Assembly (NCBI GenBank): GCA_021807465.1
Contig: JAKBCX010000014.1
Span: 1-12,833 of the forward strand
Direction of reading: 5' to 3'
From: Pseudomonadota bacterium
GTDB lineage: Bacteria > Pseudomonadota > Alphaproteobacteria > Acetobacterales > Acetobacteraceae
Length of the DNA stretch: 12,833 nt
Shown: one piece after another, positions 1-8,196 of the stretch
How the letters are laid out: the number at the start of each line of letters is the position of its first letter
Numbering within the stretch: the first letter of the stretch is position 1
Translations under genes and position numbers: made by a program
Notes under the pieces: model-generated
Databases searched by the model: none
Seen by the model: only the letters and a program-made list of their open reading frames with translations
What the model was told of the DNA's origin: nothing

Positions 1-653
1 TCCTTCACCGTCTCGTCCGTCAGGTCGAAAGCCGCCACGTTCAGCACCACCTGCTCGCGGTGCAGAATCAGGTTCATGCCATGGGCCTGCGCCTCCTGGC
101 GGATAATGCCAATCAGCTCCGCCTCAATCTTGCTCAAGGCCGCCTGGCCGGCATTCTGAATAGCTTGGTTCTTTTCCTGGAACTTAGTCTGCGCGGCAGC
201 CACCTGGTTCTGCCAATCCTGCACCTTCTTCTCGAATTCGGCCTGCGGAATCTTCCCGCGCTCAGCCAGAATCTGCTGCTGCTGCGCCTGCAGGCCAGAC
301 TGCGCCACATCCTCTTCCTTCTTCAGCGCCGCCTGGCGCTTCTGAATTTCAGCCTGCACACCCTGGGCGGCGGTCGATTTCTGCATCACCTCCGGCACAG
401 ACAACACGCCAATAATCGCCGTCGGCGGCGCATTCTCGGGCGGCAGCGGCGGCAGGTTAGGTATTTCCGCCTCGGGCGGCTTGGCCGGCGTTGCCGCGCG
501 CACCGGCGTGGGTGGCGTAACATGGGCCGGCTTGCTCGGCGCCTGGGCCGAAGGCGGCATAAAGTAACCAGAAGAAGCCTGCGCCCAGGCCGCAGGCGCG
601 GCACCGAGGGTAAGGACAGGCAGAATCAGGGCATAACGATGAAAAACTGACAC
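1..653 (-). CDS. skp: Skp/OmpH-family periplasmic chaperone, partial (C-terminus beyond window)
   Basis: Skp is a periplasmic trimeric chaperone that holds unfolded outer-membrane proteins and passes them to the Bam complex. I translated this frame from a GTG at 651-653, which directly follows the bamA stop (TAA then GTG) and has GAGG six bases upstream inside bamA. The first 24 residues form a signal peptide ending AWA|QA. Residues 33-77 are unusually proline-rich (17 prolines). The Skp body begins near residue 78 (PTAIIGVLSVPEVMQKS, matching the start of mature E. coli Skp). A long Gln/Lys/Glu-rich helical arm follows at about residues 98-165, then a C-terminal strand region with LILHREQVVLNVAAFDLT. 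The reading frame is open to the left edge (217 codons seen), so only a few residues should be missing. Placement directly after bamA is the usual order and suggests translational coupling. Identity is firm from context plus sequence; the GTG start is inferred. Confidence 0.9.
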   Translation of the reverse strand, partial: MSVFHRYALILPVLTLGAAPAAWAQASSGYFMPPSAQAPSKPAHVTPPTPVRAATPAKPPEAEIPNLPPLPPENAPPTAIIGVLSVPEVMQKSTAAQGVQAEIQKRQAALKKEEDVAQSGLQAQQQQILAERGKIPQAEFEKKVQDWQNQVAAAQTKFQEKNQAIQNAGQAALSKIEAELIGIIRQEAQAHGMNLILHREQVVLNVAAFDLTDETVK

Positions 654-3053
654 TTAGAACCTCGTACCAAAATCAACACGGAATTGCTGCGTCTGGTCAC
701 CCTTCTGCTTAATCACAGGGTCGGCCAGAGACAGATTAATAAGACCAAAAGGCGTATTCCACGATACACCAACACCCACGCCCATGCGCAGCGCGGAACT
801 ATCATATAGCGGCTGCGCCGGATTCACGGCATTCGCCCCCCAGAGCGAACCCATATCGACAAACGCAAACCCCGTCATCCCAAAATCCTGCGAAACAGGC
901 AGCGGGAAATGCAGCTCGGTGCTTTGGGTCCACATATACCGCCCGCCCACCTGGCCGCCGGTCAACCCATTCTGATAAGGCGCGGGCAGAGCACCCGCCG
1001 GCACGTTCTCGGCATAAGGTCCCACGCCGCCATCGGCAAAGCCGCGCAGGCTCTGGCCACCCAGGAAGAACCGGTCTTCAATTCTGTCCTGATAGCCCCA
1101 AAGATCCTTCAAATACCCAGCCGAGGCGCTGAGCTTCAGCACCCAGCGCGGATCGCCGAATATGCGCTCCAGCGGAATATAATAGGTCATGCTGGGCGTA
1201 AGACGTAAGTATTTGGCATTACCGCCAAGCCCGGCGAGGTCCACCTGAAAATCCAGCAGCAGCCCAGAGGTCGGGTTCTGGTCGTCATCGAGATAATCGA
1301 AGCTCAGATCCTGGCTGATCTGAGACAACGAGCTATACCCTTCCTCGTTGACGATATAGAGATTTGTCGCGCTGCCCGTCGGCACATTGTAAATATTGCG
1401 CTGGCTTAACGTATAGGTGAAGCTCTGCGTCACATGCGCGTTGAAGCGGTACCCCAGCCGCACGTCACCGCCCATGGAGCTTTCCGAATAAGCATAGCTC
1501 TGCCCGGCGGAGGTGTAGGAATCCGTCACGGTGCGGAACAAATCCCCGCCCACAATCAGGTTACGGTCCTGAAAATACGGGTCCGTGAAACCAAGATTAA
1601 TCTGCGTGCCATGCTGCGCCAGCAAGGCGTTGATGGACGCATTATTGCCCGTGCCGAGAATATTGTTCTGCGACAGGCCCGCATTCAGCAACGCACCCAG
1701 CGAGGATGAATACCCGCCACCCAAGCTGAACTGCCCGGTCGCCTGCTCCGCCACCGCCGTATTCAGCACCACCTGGTTCTGCGTGCTGCCTGGGCTGGTG
1801 GTAATCTTCTGGTTCTTGAAAAAGCCGAGATTCTTCAAGTTTTGGGTCGACTCATCAATCCGGCTTTGGTTATAGGCATCTCCCTCCGCCACGGTAAGCT
1901 GGCGGCGGATCACCCTATCCTCGGTACGGGTATTGCCGGTAATGTCGATGCGCTGAATCCACACGCGCGGCCCATTCACCACATTCAGCGTCACCGTCGC
2001 CTCATGCGTCTTCGGGTCGGTCTCAACATCCGGGTTCACGGTGGCAAAGGCATAGCCCAGGTCGAGCGCCTTCTTGTTGATGGCCTTTATGCCTTCCTGT
2101 ATCGCATCGCCGTCAAACCAATCCCCGGCCGAAAGCGGCACCAGCCCGCGCAGTTCCTTGCTGGAGAGCGTGCGGATGCCCGAAACAACCTTGATGGACT
2201 TGATCTTGTAGCGTGCCCCTTCATCAATCGCGTAGGTCAGGTAGAAGCTCTTGCGGTTCGGCGCCAAATTGGCATTGGCGCTGATAATCTGCATGTCAGC
2301 ATAGCCTTTATGCAGATAGAATTTATGCAGCAGATACTCGTCATATTCCACGCGCTGCGAATCATAGGTAGTGGCCCCGGAAAGGAACCGCCACCAGGCA
2401 TTCTGGCGGGAAGACACCACCTCACGCAGCGTACCCTGGCTGAAATGCTGGTTGCCGGTGAACAGAATGCGGCTGATCTTGGGCACCTCGCCTTCGGTGC
2501 AGTTAAACACCACATTCACCCGGTTGTCGGGCAACTTGATGATGTTCACCTCAACATCGGCGTTATAATACCCCTTCTTGGCATAGGCGGCCAGCAGCGC
2601 GGCGCGGTCGGCCTCGGCCGCTTGAGGGGTATAAACCGAGTTCGGCTTCAGGCTGATCGCCGCCTTGGCATCCTTGTCGTTCAGCTCTTTATTGCCGGTA
2701 AAGAAAATCTGCGTAACCGTCGGATTCTCAACCACCGCCACATTCAGCGTATTGCCGGTGCGGGTAATGTTCACGCTCTGGAACAGCCCGGTGCCATAAA
2801 GCGTCTTCACCGACTGGTCGATTTGTTGCTGGTTGAACGGATCCCCCACCTGCACCACCATATAGGCAAGCACGGTCGAGGTCTCGATACGGCGATTTCC
2901 CGAGACGTTGATCGCGGCAATCGTCCCGCCGGTTTGAATCTGGTTGGCACCCGGGGCGCTCTGCGCCCAGGCAAGGCCGTGCGGCGAAGGTGCCGCCAGC
3001 ATGGCCGGCAGCAGGCAAACGGACGCCAGAAGGACGGAGCGCGGCTTAAGCAA
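654..3053 (-). CDS. bamA: BamA, outer-membrane protein assembly factor
   Basis: BamA is the Omp85-family core of the beta-barrel assembly machine and inserts proteins into the outer membrane. From the TTG at 3053 it has 799 residues, normal for the family. Residues 1-30 look like a signal peptide (LLASVCLLPAMLAA... ending AWA|QS). Five POTRA domains follow at about 43-110, 112-187, 190-278, 280-358 and 362-436, each with a recognisable strand such as INVSGNRRIETS, IFFTGNKELN, ILFTGNQHFS or IDITGNTRTED. The C-terminal barrel spans about 440-799, carries the conserved loop-6 RGF motif (QSLRGFADGG, RGF at 670-672) and ends in Phe (DFGTRF), the outer-membrane targeting signature. The frame stays open to a TTG at 3143, but no signal peptide would start there. 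The TTG at 3053 has GGGAG seven bases upstream and gives a clean signal peptide, so I chose it. It sits between rseP and skp. Confidence 0.96.
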   Translation of the reverse strand: MLKPRSVLLASVCLLPAMLAAPSPHGLAWAQSAPGANQIQTGGTIAAINVSGNRRIETSTVLAYMVVQVGDPFNQQQIDQSVKTLYGTGLFQSVNITRTGNTLNVAVVENPTVTQIFFTGNKELNDKDAKAAISLKPNSVYTPQAAEADRAALLAAYAKKGYYNADVEVNIIKLPDNRVNVVFNCTEGEVPKISRILFTGNQHFSQGTLREVVSSRQNAWWRFLSGATTYDSQRVEYDEYLLHKFYLHKGYADMQIISANANLAPNRKSFYLTYAIDEGARYKIKSIKVVSGIRTLSSKELRGLVPLSAGDWFDGDAIQEGIKAINKKALDLGYAFATVNPDVETDPKTHEATVTLNVVNGPRVWIQRIDITGNTRTEDRVIRRQLTVAEGDAYNQSRIDESTQNLKNLGFFKNQKITTSPGSTQNQVVLNTAVAEQATGQFSLGGGYSSSLGALLNAGLSQNNILGTGNNASINALLAQHGTQINLGFTDPYFQDRNLIVGGDLFRTVTDSYTSAGQSYAYSESSMGGDVRLGYRFNAHVTQSFTYTLSQRNIYNVPTGSATNLYIVNEEGYSSLSQISQDLSFDYLDDDQNPTSGLLLDFQVDLAGLGGNAKYLRLTPSMTYYIPLERIFGDPRWVLKLSASAGYLKDLWGYQDRIEDRFFLGGQSLRGFADGGVGPYAENVPAGALPAPYQNGLTGGQVGGRYMWTQSTELHFPLPVSQDFGMTGFAFVDMGSLWGANAVNPAQPLYDSSALRMGVGVGVSWNTPFGLINLSLADPVIKQKGDQTQQFRVDFGTRF

Positions 3054-3065
3054 TCGATATCTCCC
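3051..3065 (-). promoter_or_regulatory. Ribosome binding site that sets the TTG start of bamA
   Basis: On the minus strand GGGAG (3065-3061) is followed by seven bases and TTG (3053-3051). The alternative in-frame TTG at 3143 would place some 30 polar residues before the hydrophobic signal segment. No in-frame ATG or GTG lies between them, and the next ATG falls inside the signal peptide. This makes 3053 the best start. Confidence 0.7.
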
Positions 3066-3152
3066 AACCCAATTAGAATCCCCCCGCTCTAGCTGCAGGA
3101 GTCCCGTCGCGAGGCGTTTGGCACGGGCCAAGTCACCCGGCAAGGTGCGGCC

Positions 3153-4229
3153 CTAGAGTAAATGCGAGAACCAGGCGAACACCCCAATCCGCGACAGGTC
3201 GTTAAACGTGGTCACCAGGAACAGAGTCAGGATCAACAACGCCCCCAGCCGCAGCCCAATCTCCCGCGCCTGCTCCGAAACCTTACGGCGCGTCAGCCCC
3301 TCCCAGGCATAAAACAGCAAATGCCCGCCATCGAGGATAGGGATGGGAATAAGATTGACCAGGCCAAGATTGATGGACAGAAACGCCAGCAAATCCACCA
3401 GCGGCACCCAGCCCATCACCGCCACCTGCCCCGTTACCTCGGCAATGCCAATCGGGCCAGAAAGGTCAGACAGCCCCTGGTGCTTCACAACCAGCCGGCG
3501 CATCTCCGACCCCCAACTGGTGATAACCGCACCCGTCTGCTGAAACGCGGCACCAATGGCGCCTAACGGCCCCAACTTGATGAAAACCGGCTTCGCCGTC
3601 ACACCCAAATGGCCAATCTGGGCGCCATCCTGCTTCGCCGCCCCCAAATCCACCTGCTGGGTAAATTCATGCCCGGCGCGCAGAATGGTAAAATCCAGCT
3701 CCGCATCCGGGTTTTCCGTCACAATCCGCTGTAATTGCGAAAAGTCACGCACCTTCACCCCGCCAATGGCGAGCACCTTGTCACCGGGCAGAAAATGCGC
3801 CGCCGCCGCCGCGGAATCGGGCTGAATACTGGCAAACACCGCAGGCGTTACGGGCCTGCCCGCGCTCATGAACAAAAACGCATACAGCACCACCGCCAGC
3901 GCCAAATTGGCCAGCGGCCCCGCCGCCACAATAACCGCCTTGGAACTAAGCGGCGCCGCCGCAAACGAGCCAGGTTCAGCCGGCGCGCTATCCTCGCCAT
4001 CCCCCCAGCCCTGCATCTTCACGTACCCGCCCAGCGGCAAGGCCGAAAGCTGCCAAACAGTGCCCGAGCGCGCCCGGTATTTCAACAACGCCGGGCCAAA
4101 GCCGATAGAGAACACCTCCACCGTAACCCCTTGCGAGCGCGCCGCCAGGTAATGGCCCAGCTCATGGAAAAAAATGAGCAGCCCGATACAGACCACAAAA
4201 CCAAGAACAGGGATCAGAAAATGCAGCAT
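3153..4229 (-). CDS. rseP: RseP-like site-2 protease (M50 family zinc metalloprotease)
   Basis: RseP-type proteases are inner-membrane metalloproteases that cut transmembrane segments of anti-sigma factors and remnant signal peptides. This one has 358 residues. The first transmembrane helix carries the zinc-binding HELGH at residues 22-26. A hydrophobic segment follows near residues 95-120, then one PDZ domain at about 125-205 (PGDKVLAIGGVKVRDFSQLQ). The third zinc ligand motif is in NLIPIPILDGGH, with Asp300. A final helix ends the protein. E. coli RseP has two PDZ domains and about 450 residues; one PDZ with about 360 residues is common outside the gammaproteobacteria. The ATG at 4229 overlaps the dxr stop by one base (TGATG). 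A GTG three bases earlier (4232) is an alternative start. The substrate here is unknown; no sigma or anti-sigma gene is in the window. Confidence 0.95.
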   Translation of the reverse strand: MLHFLIPVLGFVVCIGLLIFFHELGHYLAARSQGVTVEVFSIGFGPALLKYRARSGTVWQLSALPLGGYVKMQGWGDGEDSAPAEPGSFAAAPLSSKAVIVAAGPLANLALAVVLYAFLFMSAGRPVTPAVFASIQPDSAAAAAHFLPGDKVLAIGGVKVRDFSQLQRIVTENPDAELDFTILRAGHEFTQQVDLGAAKQDGAQIGHLGVTAKPVFIKLGPLGAIGAAFQQTGAVITSWGSEMRRLVVKHQGLSDLSGPIGIAEVTGQVAVMGWVPLVDLLAFLSINLGLVNLIPIPILDGGHLLFYAWEGLTRRKVSEQAREIGLRLGALLILTLFLVTTFNDLSRIGVFAWFSHLL

Positions 4230-5389
4230 CACGCGGCCTTCGCGGTCAGTGCCTGGGCCTGGGCGCGGGCCTGCCCATCCAGCGCCAGCACGGCGGCCAG
4301 ATCATCCACCACCGGCGCCCCCAGCCGGGTCATCACCGCTTCAACAATATGGGCAATATCGAGAAACCCAATTCGCCGGTCGAGGAATGCCGCCACCGCC
4401 ACCTCATTGGCGGCATTCAGCACAGTGGGCGCGCCATGTCCCGCGGCCAGCGCCTCGCGCGCCAGGCGCAAAGCGGGGAAGCGCATCTCATCAGGCGCCT
4501 CGAATTCCAGCTTCGCGGCGGCGGCCAAGTCCAGCCGTGGCGCCTGGGTGGCAATACGCGCCGGCCAGGCCAGGGTGTGCGCAATGGGAATCCGCATATC
4601 CGGCGAGCCAAGCTGCGCCAGCACCGAGCCATCCTGGTAGCATACCATGCCGTGGACAATGGATTGCGGATGCACCAGCACTTCAATCCGCTCGGATGTC
4701 AGCCCAAAAAGTCTTGCAGCCTCAATAACTTCCAAGCCTTTATTAAACATGGTCGCGGAATCGATTGAGATCTTCGCCCCCATCGACCATACCGGGTGCC
4801 GCAGCGCCGCCTCGCGCGTTATGCCGTGCATCTCTTCCAGCGAATGGTTACGGAATGGCCCGCCCGAGGCGGTGAGCACAATCTTCTCCACCTGCTTACC
4901 ATTACCATCCGCCATGGCCTGGAAAATGGCATTATGCTCGGAATCCACCGGCAGCAGCGTCGCCCCTGCCTGCTCCACGGCCCGCAAAAACACATCCCCC
5001 GCAGAAACCAGCGCCTCCTTGCAGGCAAAGGCAATGGCGCCGCCATGGTTAATAGCCGCCAAAGTCGGCTCCAGCCCCGCCACGCCGGTAATGGCGGACA
5101 TGGTCCAGTCCACCTTGCGCCCCGCCGCCTCCAACACGGCTTCGCGCCCTCCGGCAACAGCCAGATTCTCCCCCGCCAACGCCTCACGCAACGCCGGCAG
5201 CAGCGCCTCGTCAGAAATCACGGTAACTGCAGGGCGGAACTGCCTGGCCTGCGCCGCCAGCAGCGCCACGTTGCGCCCGCCAATCAACGCACAAACCTCG
5301 TAGGCTTCCGGGTTTTCTTCTATAATATCAAGTGTTTGCGTTCCAACACTGCCGGTGGACCCAAGTATGGTTATCCGTTTCACTGCCAT
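4229..5389 (-). CDS. dxr: 1-deoxy-D-xylulose 5-phosphate reductoisomerase
   Basis: Dxr (IspC) converts 1-deoxy-D-xylulose 5-phosphate to 2-C-methyl-D-erythritol 4-phosphate with NADPH, the committed step of the MEP isoprenoid pathway. The 386-residue protein is full length. Residues 10-16 give the NADPH-binding GSTGSVG. Metal ligands are Asp149 and Glu151 in VDSEHNAIF, and Glu220 in DSATMFNKGLE. The flexible active-site loop reads HPVWSMGAKIS (198-208), and ASGGPFR and HPQSIVHGMV are also present. One oddity: the usual ANKE motif reads ACKE (Cys123, codon TGC). The ATG at 5389 lies ten bases inside the 3' end of cdsA and is preceded by AAGGAGG (5405-5399) at nine bases. The open frame continues upstream, but that part is only cdsA read out of frame. 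In the operon Dxr feeds precursors to UppS. Confidence 0.97.
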   Translation of the reverse strand: MAVKRITILGSTGSVGTQTLDIIEENPEAYEVCALIGGRNVALLAAQARQFRPAVTVISDEALLPALREALAGENLAVAGGREAVLEAAGRKVDWTMSAITGVAGLEPTLAAINHGGAIAFACKEALVSAGDVFLRAVEQAGATLLPVDSEHNAIFQAMADGNGKQVEKIVLTASGGPFRNHSLEEMHGITREAALRHPVWSMGAKISIDSATMFNKGLEVIEAARLFGLTSERIEVLVHPQSIVHGMVCYQDGSVLAQLGSPDMRIPIAHTLAWPARIATQAPRLDLAAAAKLEFEAPDEMRFPALRLAREALAAGHGAPTVLNAANEVAVAAFLDRRIGFLDIAHIVEAVMTRLGAPVVDDLAAVLALDGQARAQAQALTAKAA

Positions 5390-6189
5390 AGGGTCACACC
5401 TCCTTGCACGCATAATGCCAGCAGCGCCGCCACCGGGGCAGCGGCCAGGAAACCATCCAGCCGGTCGAACAACCCGCCATGCCCGGGAATGGTCCGGCCG
5501 GAATCCTTGACCCCCAGTTTGCGCTTGATTGCGCTTTCCAGCAAATCCCCCGCCTGGGCCACAAAACTCAGCACCACGCCCGCGGCAAAGGCGGCTTCCC
5601 AGCCGCCCCCCAGCGCCGCTGCAAAAGCGGCGCCAATGGCGGCGGCAATCACCAACCCGCCAGCCGAACCCGCCCAGGTCTTGCCCGGCGAAATACGCGG
5701 CGCCAGCTTCGGTCCGCCAATCAGCCGCCCGGCCAGATAGGCGCCAATATCCGTACCCCAGACCACCAGCACCAGAAACACAGTATCGGCCAGCCCGCCG
5801 GGCCGCGCCCGCAACCATAGCAGCGCCACACCGGCCAGCCCGGCATAAGGCACGCCGTAACCCGCAAAACCGCCCCAGCTCAGCGCCGCACCGGCCCAGA
5901 GCACAACCAGGCACATTAGCCCGCCCAACGGCCCCAGCAGCAGTGCGCCCAGCCAAACAAGCCCCAAAGTCACACCCAGCAAATAAGGATGCCTAATGCC
6001 CGCCAGCCTGCCCCATTCGCCGCCCAGCCCGGCCATGGCCACCAGCAGCAGCGCCGCCCAGGCCCAGCCGCCATACCACACGCAAAAAATCGCCACCGGC
6101 CCCAGCACCAGCGCCGAGGCCAGGCGCGTGCGTAAATCCGACCATCGCGGATCCACAGGCTTGGGCACGGTATCAGACAGGGCGCGCAC
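5380..6189 (-). CDS. cdsA: Phosphatidate cytidylyltransferase (CDP-diglyceride synthase)
   Basis: CdsA makes CDP-diacylglycerol from phosphatidate and CTP in the inner membrane, feeding all phospholipid synthesis. The protein has about 269 residues with many hydrophobic segments from about residue 22 on. The family signature is present near the C-terminus (residues 219-245): S-A-I-K-R, then K-D-S, then PGHGG, then DRLD. The conserved stretch DIGAYLAGRLIGGPKLAPR with ISPGKTW also matches. The start is uncertain. TTG at 6192 has GAGGGA eight bases upstream; GTG at 6189 has the same site at eleven bases; a GTG at 6168 is also possible. I use GTG 6189. The gene overlaps the end of uppS by about 17 bases, and its own end overlaps dxr by ten bases. 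Confidence 0.95.
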   Translation of the reverse strand: MRALSDTVPKPVDPRWSDLRTRLASALVLGPVAIFCVWYGGWAWAALLLVAMAGLGGEWGRLAGIRHPYLLGVTLGLVWLGALLLGPLGGLMCLVVLWAGAALSWGGFAGYGVPYAGLAGVALLWLRARPGGLADTVFLVLVVWGTDIGAYLAGRLIGGPKLAPRISPGKTWAGSAGGLVIAAAIGAAFAAALGGGWEAAFAAGVVLSFVAQAGDLLESAIKRKLGVKDSGRTIPGHGGLFDRLDGFLAAAPVAALLALCVQGGVTLWQ

Positions 6190-6883
6190 CAAAACGCCGC
6201 TCCCTCAGCGCGTAATCCTCCAGCGCCGCGGCAAACTCATCGCGCCCGAAATCCGGCCACAGCACGGGCGTGAAAACCATCTCCGCGTAGGCCAGCTGCC
6301 AGAGCAGAAAATTGGAGATACGCCGCTCGCCCGAGGTGCGGATCAGCAGGTCCGGGTCGGGAATCCCATCCGTATAAAGCAAATGCGAGAATGTCTTTTC
6401 CGTCAGCTCTTCCGCCGGAATCCCCGCCTCTATGGCCCGGCGCGCGGCCCGCACAATATCGGCACGCCCGCCGTAAGAAACCGCCATAATCAGCACCAGC
6501 CGGTCATTCTCCGCCGTCTTGCGCTCCGCCGCCTCCAGCTCCTGCGCCAAGGCCGGGCCAAAGCGCTCGCGCTCGCCAATCACCACCAGCCGCACGCCCT
6601 GCTCATGCAGCTCGGCCAGCTCCGAGCGCAAATAATGCTTCATCAAAAACGTCAGGTCCGACACCTCCTCCGCCGGGCGCGCCCAGTTCTCGGAGGAAAA
6701 CGCGAACAAAGTGAGATAATGCACCCCCGCGCCAATAGCCGCCTCAATCGCGCGGCGCACGGATTTTGCCCCTTCACGATGCCCGGCCACGCGCGGCAGC
6801 TTGCGGGCAGCGGCCCAGCGCCCATTGCCATCCATAATAATGGCAACGTGGCGCGGAATAGGGTGGGAAGAAATATCAGCCAT
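6173..6883 (-). CDS. uppS: Undecaprenyl (polyprenyl) diphosphate synthase, cis-prenyltransferase
   Basis: UppS adds isopentenyl units to farnesyl diphosphate to make undecaprenyl diphosphate, the lipid carrier for peptidoglycan and other surface polymers. The 236-residue protein has all cis-prenyltransferase motifs: IIMDGNGRWA with the catalytic Asp18, HREG, LTLFAFSSENW, SYGGRADI, and DLLIRTSGERRISNFLLWQ with AYAE. The ATG at 6883 overlaps the frr stop by one base (TGATG), so translation is probably coupled. Its 3' end overlaps cdsA. Because Dxr in the same run supplies the isoprenoid pathway, co-transcription is logical. Chain length (C55) is assumed from the family, not shown by the sequence. 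Confidence 0.97.
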   Translation of the reverse strand: MADISSHPIPRHVAIIMDGNGRWAAARKLPRVAGHREGAKSVRRAIEAAIGAGVHYLTLFAFSSENWARPAEEVSDLTFLMKHYLRSELAELHEQGVRLVVIGERERFGPALAQELEAAERKTAENDRLVLIMAVSYGGRADIVRAARRAIEAGIPAEELTEKTFSHLLYTDGIPDPDLLIRTSGERRISNFLLWQLAYAEMVFTPVLWPDFGRDEFAAALEDYALRERRFGARPV

Positions 6884-7446
6884 CAGACCTGGCGAATGTC
6901 CTTTTCCTTCTCGGCCAGGGCATCATCGACACGCTTGATATAGCCATCGGTGAGCTTCTGCACCTGGTCCGACCAGTCACGCTCATCATCTTCCGAGATT
7001 TCGTGCTTCTTCTGCAAGCCCTTGATCTGCTCCATGCCATCCCGGCGCACGCCGCGCACGGCCACGCGGGCGGCCTCGGCATATTTACCAGCGGCCTTGG
7101 CCAGCTCGTTGCGGCGCTCCTCGGTCAGTATCGGCAGCGGCACGCGCACAACCTGCCCGTCCGGCTGCGGGTTCAGTCCCAGTCCGCAATCGCGTATGGC
7201 CGCCACCACGCTGTTCACCATCGAGCGGTCCCACACCTGCACGGTAATCATGCGCGCCTCCGGCACGGCAATGGTGGCCACCTGGTTGATGGGCATATAC
7301 TGCCCATAGGCCTCCACCTTCACCGGCTCCAACAGGGCCGGGCTGGCGCGCCCGGCGCGCAGGCCAGAAAATTCGCGCTTCAGTGACTCAATGGCGCCAT
7401 CCATACGGCGGGTCAGATCGGTCTTAATCTCGGCAATATCAGCCAT
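6883..7446 (-). CDS. frr: Ribosome recycling factor
   Basis: RRF works with EF-G to split the ribosome after termination. The 187-residue protein is close to the usual 185. It shows the typical N-terminal helix ([20 protein letters not shown] followed by RASP), the beta-domain ([21 protein letters not shown]), the [14 protein letters not shown] turn with LTEERR, and the long C-terminal helix. Two start codons are possible. ATG 7455 has GAGGA touching it, which is too close. ATG 7446 has GAGG ten bases upstream and gives the usual N-terminus MADI, so I prefer it. It lies 12 bases after the pyrH stop, and its TGA overlaps the uppS ATG. The pyrH-frr pair is a widespread bacterial arrangement. 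Confidence 0.97.
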   Translation of the reverse strand: MADIAEIKTDLTRRMDGAIESLKREFSGLRAGRASPALLEPVKVEAYGQYMPINQVATIAVPEARMITVQVWDRSMVNSVVAAIRDCGLGLNPQPDGQVVRVPLPILTEERRNELAKAAGKYAEAARVAVRGVRRDGMEQIKGLQKKHEISEDDERDWSDQVQKLTDGYIKRVDDALAEKEKDIRQV

Positions 7447-7458
7447 GTCCGGCATTCC

Positions 7459-8196
7459 TCAGCTTGGTTCCGTAATGCGGGTAAACAGCCCCTCGCCGCG
7501 CATAACGGCGGCAAAAGCGCCAGGGGCGTGAATGTTGAACACAATAATCGGCAGCTTGTTCTCGCGGCTCAGCGAAATAGCGGAGGCATCCATCACGTTC
7601 AAATCGCGCGCCAGTACGTCCAGATAGGTCAGCTCCTCATAGCGCTTGGCGCCGGCCACCTTGTTCGGGTCGGCGGAGTACACGCCATCCACCTGCGTGC
7701 CCTTCAGCATGGCATTGCAGTTCATCTCGGCGGCGCGCAAGGCGGCGGCGGTATCGGTGGTGAAGAACGGGTTGCCCGTGCCGGCAGCAAAAATCACCAC
7801 CCTGCCCTTTTCCATATGCCGCATCGCCCGGCGGCGGATATACGGTTCGCAAACCGAGGACATGGGAATGGCTGTCTGCACCCGCGTCGGCACATCCAGC
7901 TTCTCCAGCGCCGACTGCATGGCCAGAGCGTTCATCACCGTGGCGAGCATGCCCATATAGTCAGCCTGCGCCCGGTCCATCCCCGCGCTGGCCCCGGCCA
8001 CGCCACGGAAAATATTCCCCCCGCCAATCACCAGGCAAACCTCTATGCCCATGGCGATCACATCGCGCACATCAGCGGCAATGGCGCTCACAGTATCCGT
8101 ATCCAGCCCATATTCGCGCTTGCCCATCAGGGCCTCGCCGGAAATTTTCAGAAGTACGCGCTTATATTGCGGAATCTGCGTCATGGCCTCGCTCAT
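7459..8196 (-). CDS. pyrH: UMP kinase
   Basis: PyrH phosphorylates UMP to UDP with ATP, in pyrimidine nucleotide synthesis; the bacterial enzyme is a hexamer of the amino-acid-kinase fold. From ATG 8196 it has 245 residues. Motifs seen are [11 protein letters not shown] near residues 15-25, [10 protein letters not shown], the [17 protein letters not shown] stretch, [19 protein letters not shown], and [14 protein letters not shown]. The frame is open far upstream, but that part crosses a leader and a terminator and has no kinase similarity. ATG 8184 is a second candidate (241 residues) with GAGG only two bases away. ATG 8196 has only a weak upstream TGGTG. A perfect 8-base-pair hairpin lies 20 bases before the start. 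This is the first gene of the compact run down to skp. Confidence 0.96.
   Translation of the reverse strand: MSEAMTQIPQYKRVLLKISGEALMGKREYGLDTDTVSAIAADVRDVIAMGIEVCLVIGGGNIFRGVAGASAGMDRAQADYMGMLATVMNALAMQSALEKLDVPTRVQTAIPMSSVCEPYIRRRAMRHMEKGRVVIFAAGTGNPFFTTDTAAALRAAEMNCNAMLKGTQVDGVYSADPNKVAGAKRYEELTYLDVLARDLNVMDASAISLSRENKLPIIVFNIHAPGAFAAVMRGEGLFTRITEPS

Noticed and set aside
1842..3092. Plus-strand 416-codon open frame opposite bamA
   Set aside because: It is Arg/His/Gly-rich, has no recognisable domain and lies fully antisense to the unmistakable bamA frame; long antisense frames are expected in GC-rich DNA.
3153..4229. RseP as a truncated protease missing one PDZ domain
   Set aside because: One PDZ domain and about 360 residues is a normal form outside the gammaproteobacteria, and HELGH and LDGG are both intact.
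4229..5956. A 575-codon frame suggesting a CdsA-Dxr fusion
   Set aside because: The upstream part is cdsA read out of frame (Gly/Arg/Ala-rich). Real Dxr begins at ATG 5389 with a strong ribosome binding site.
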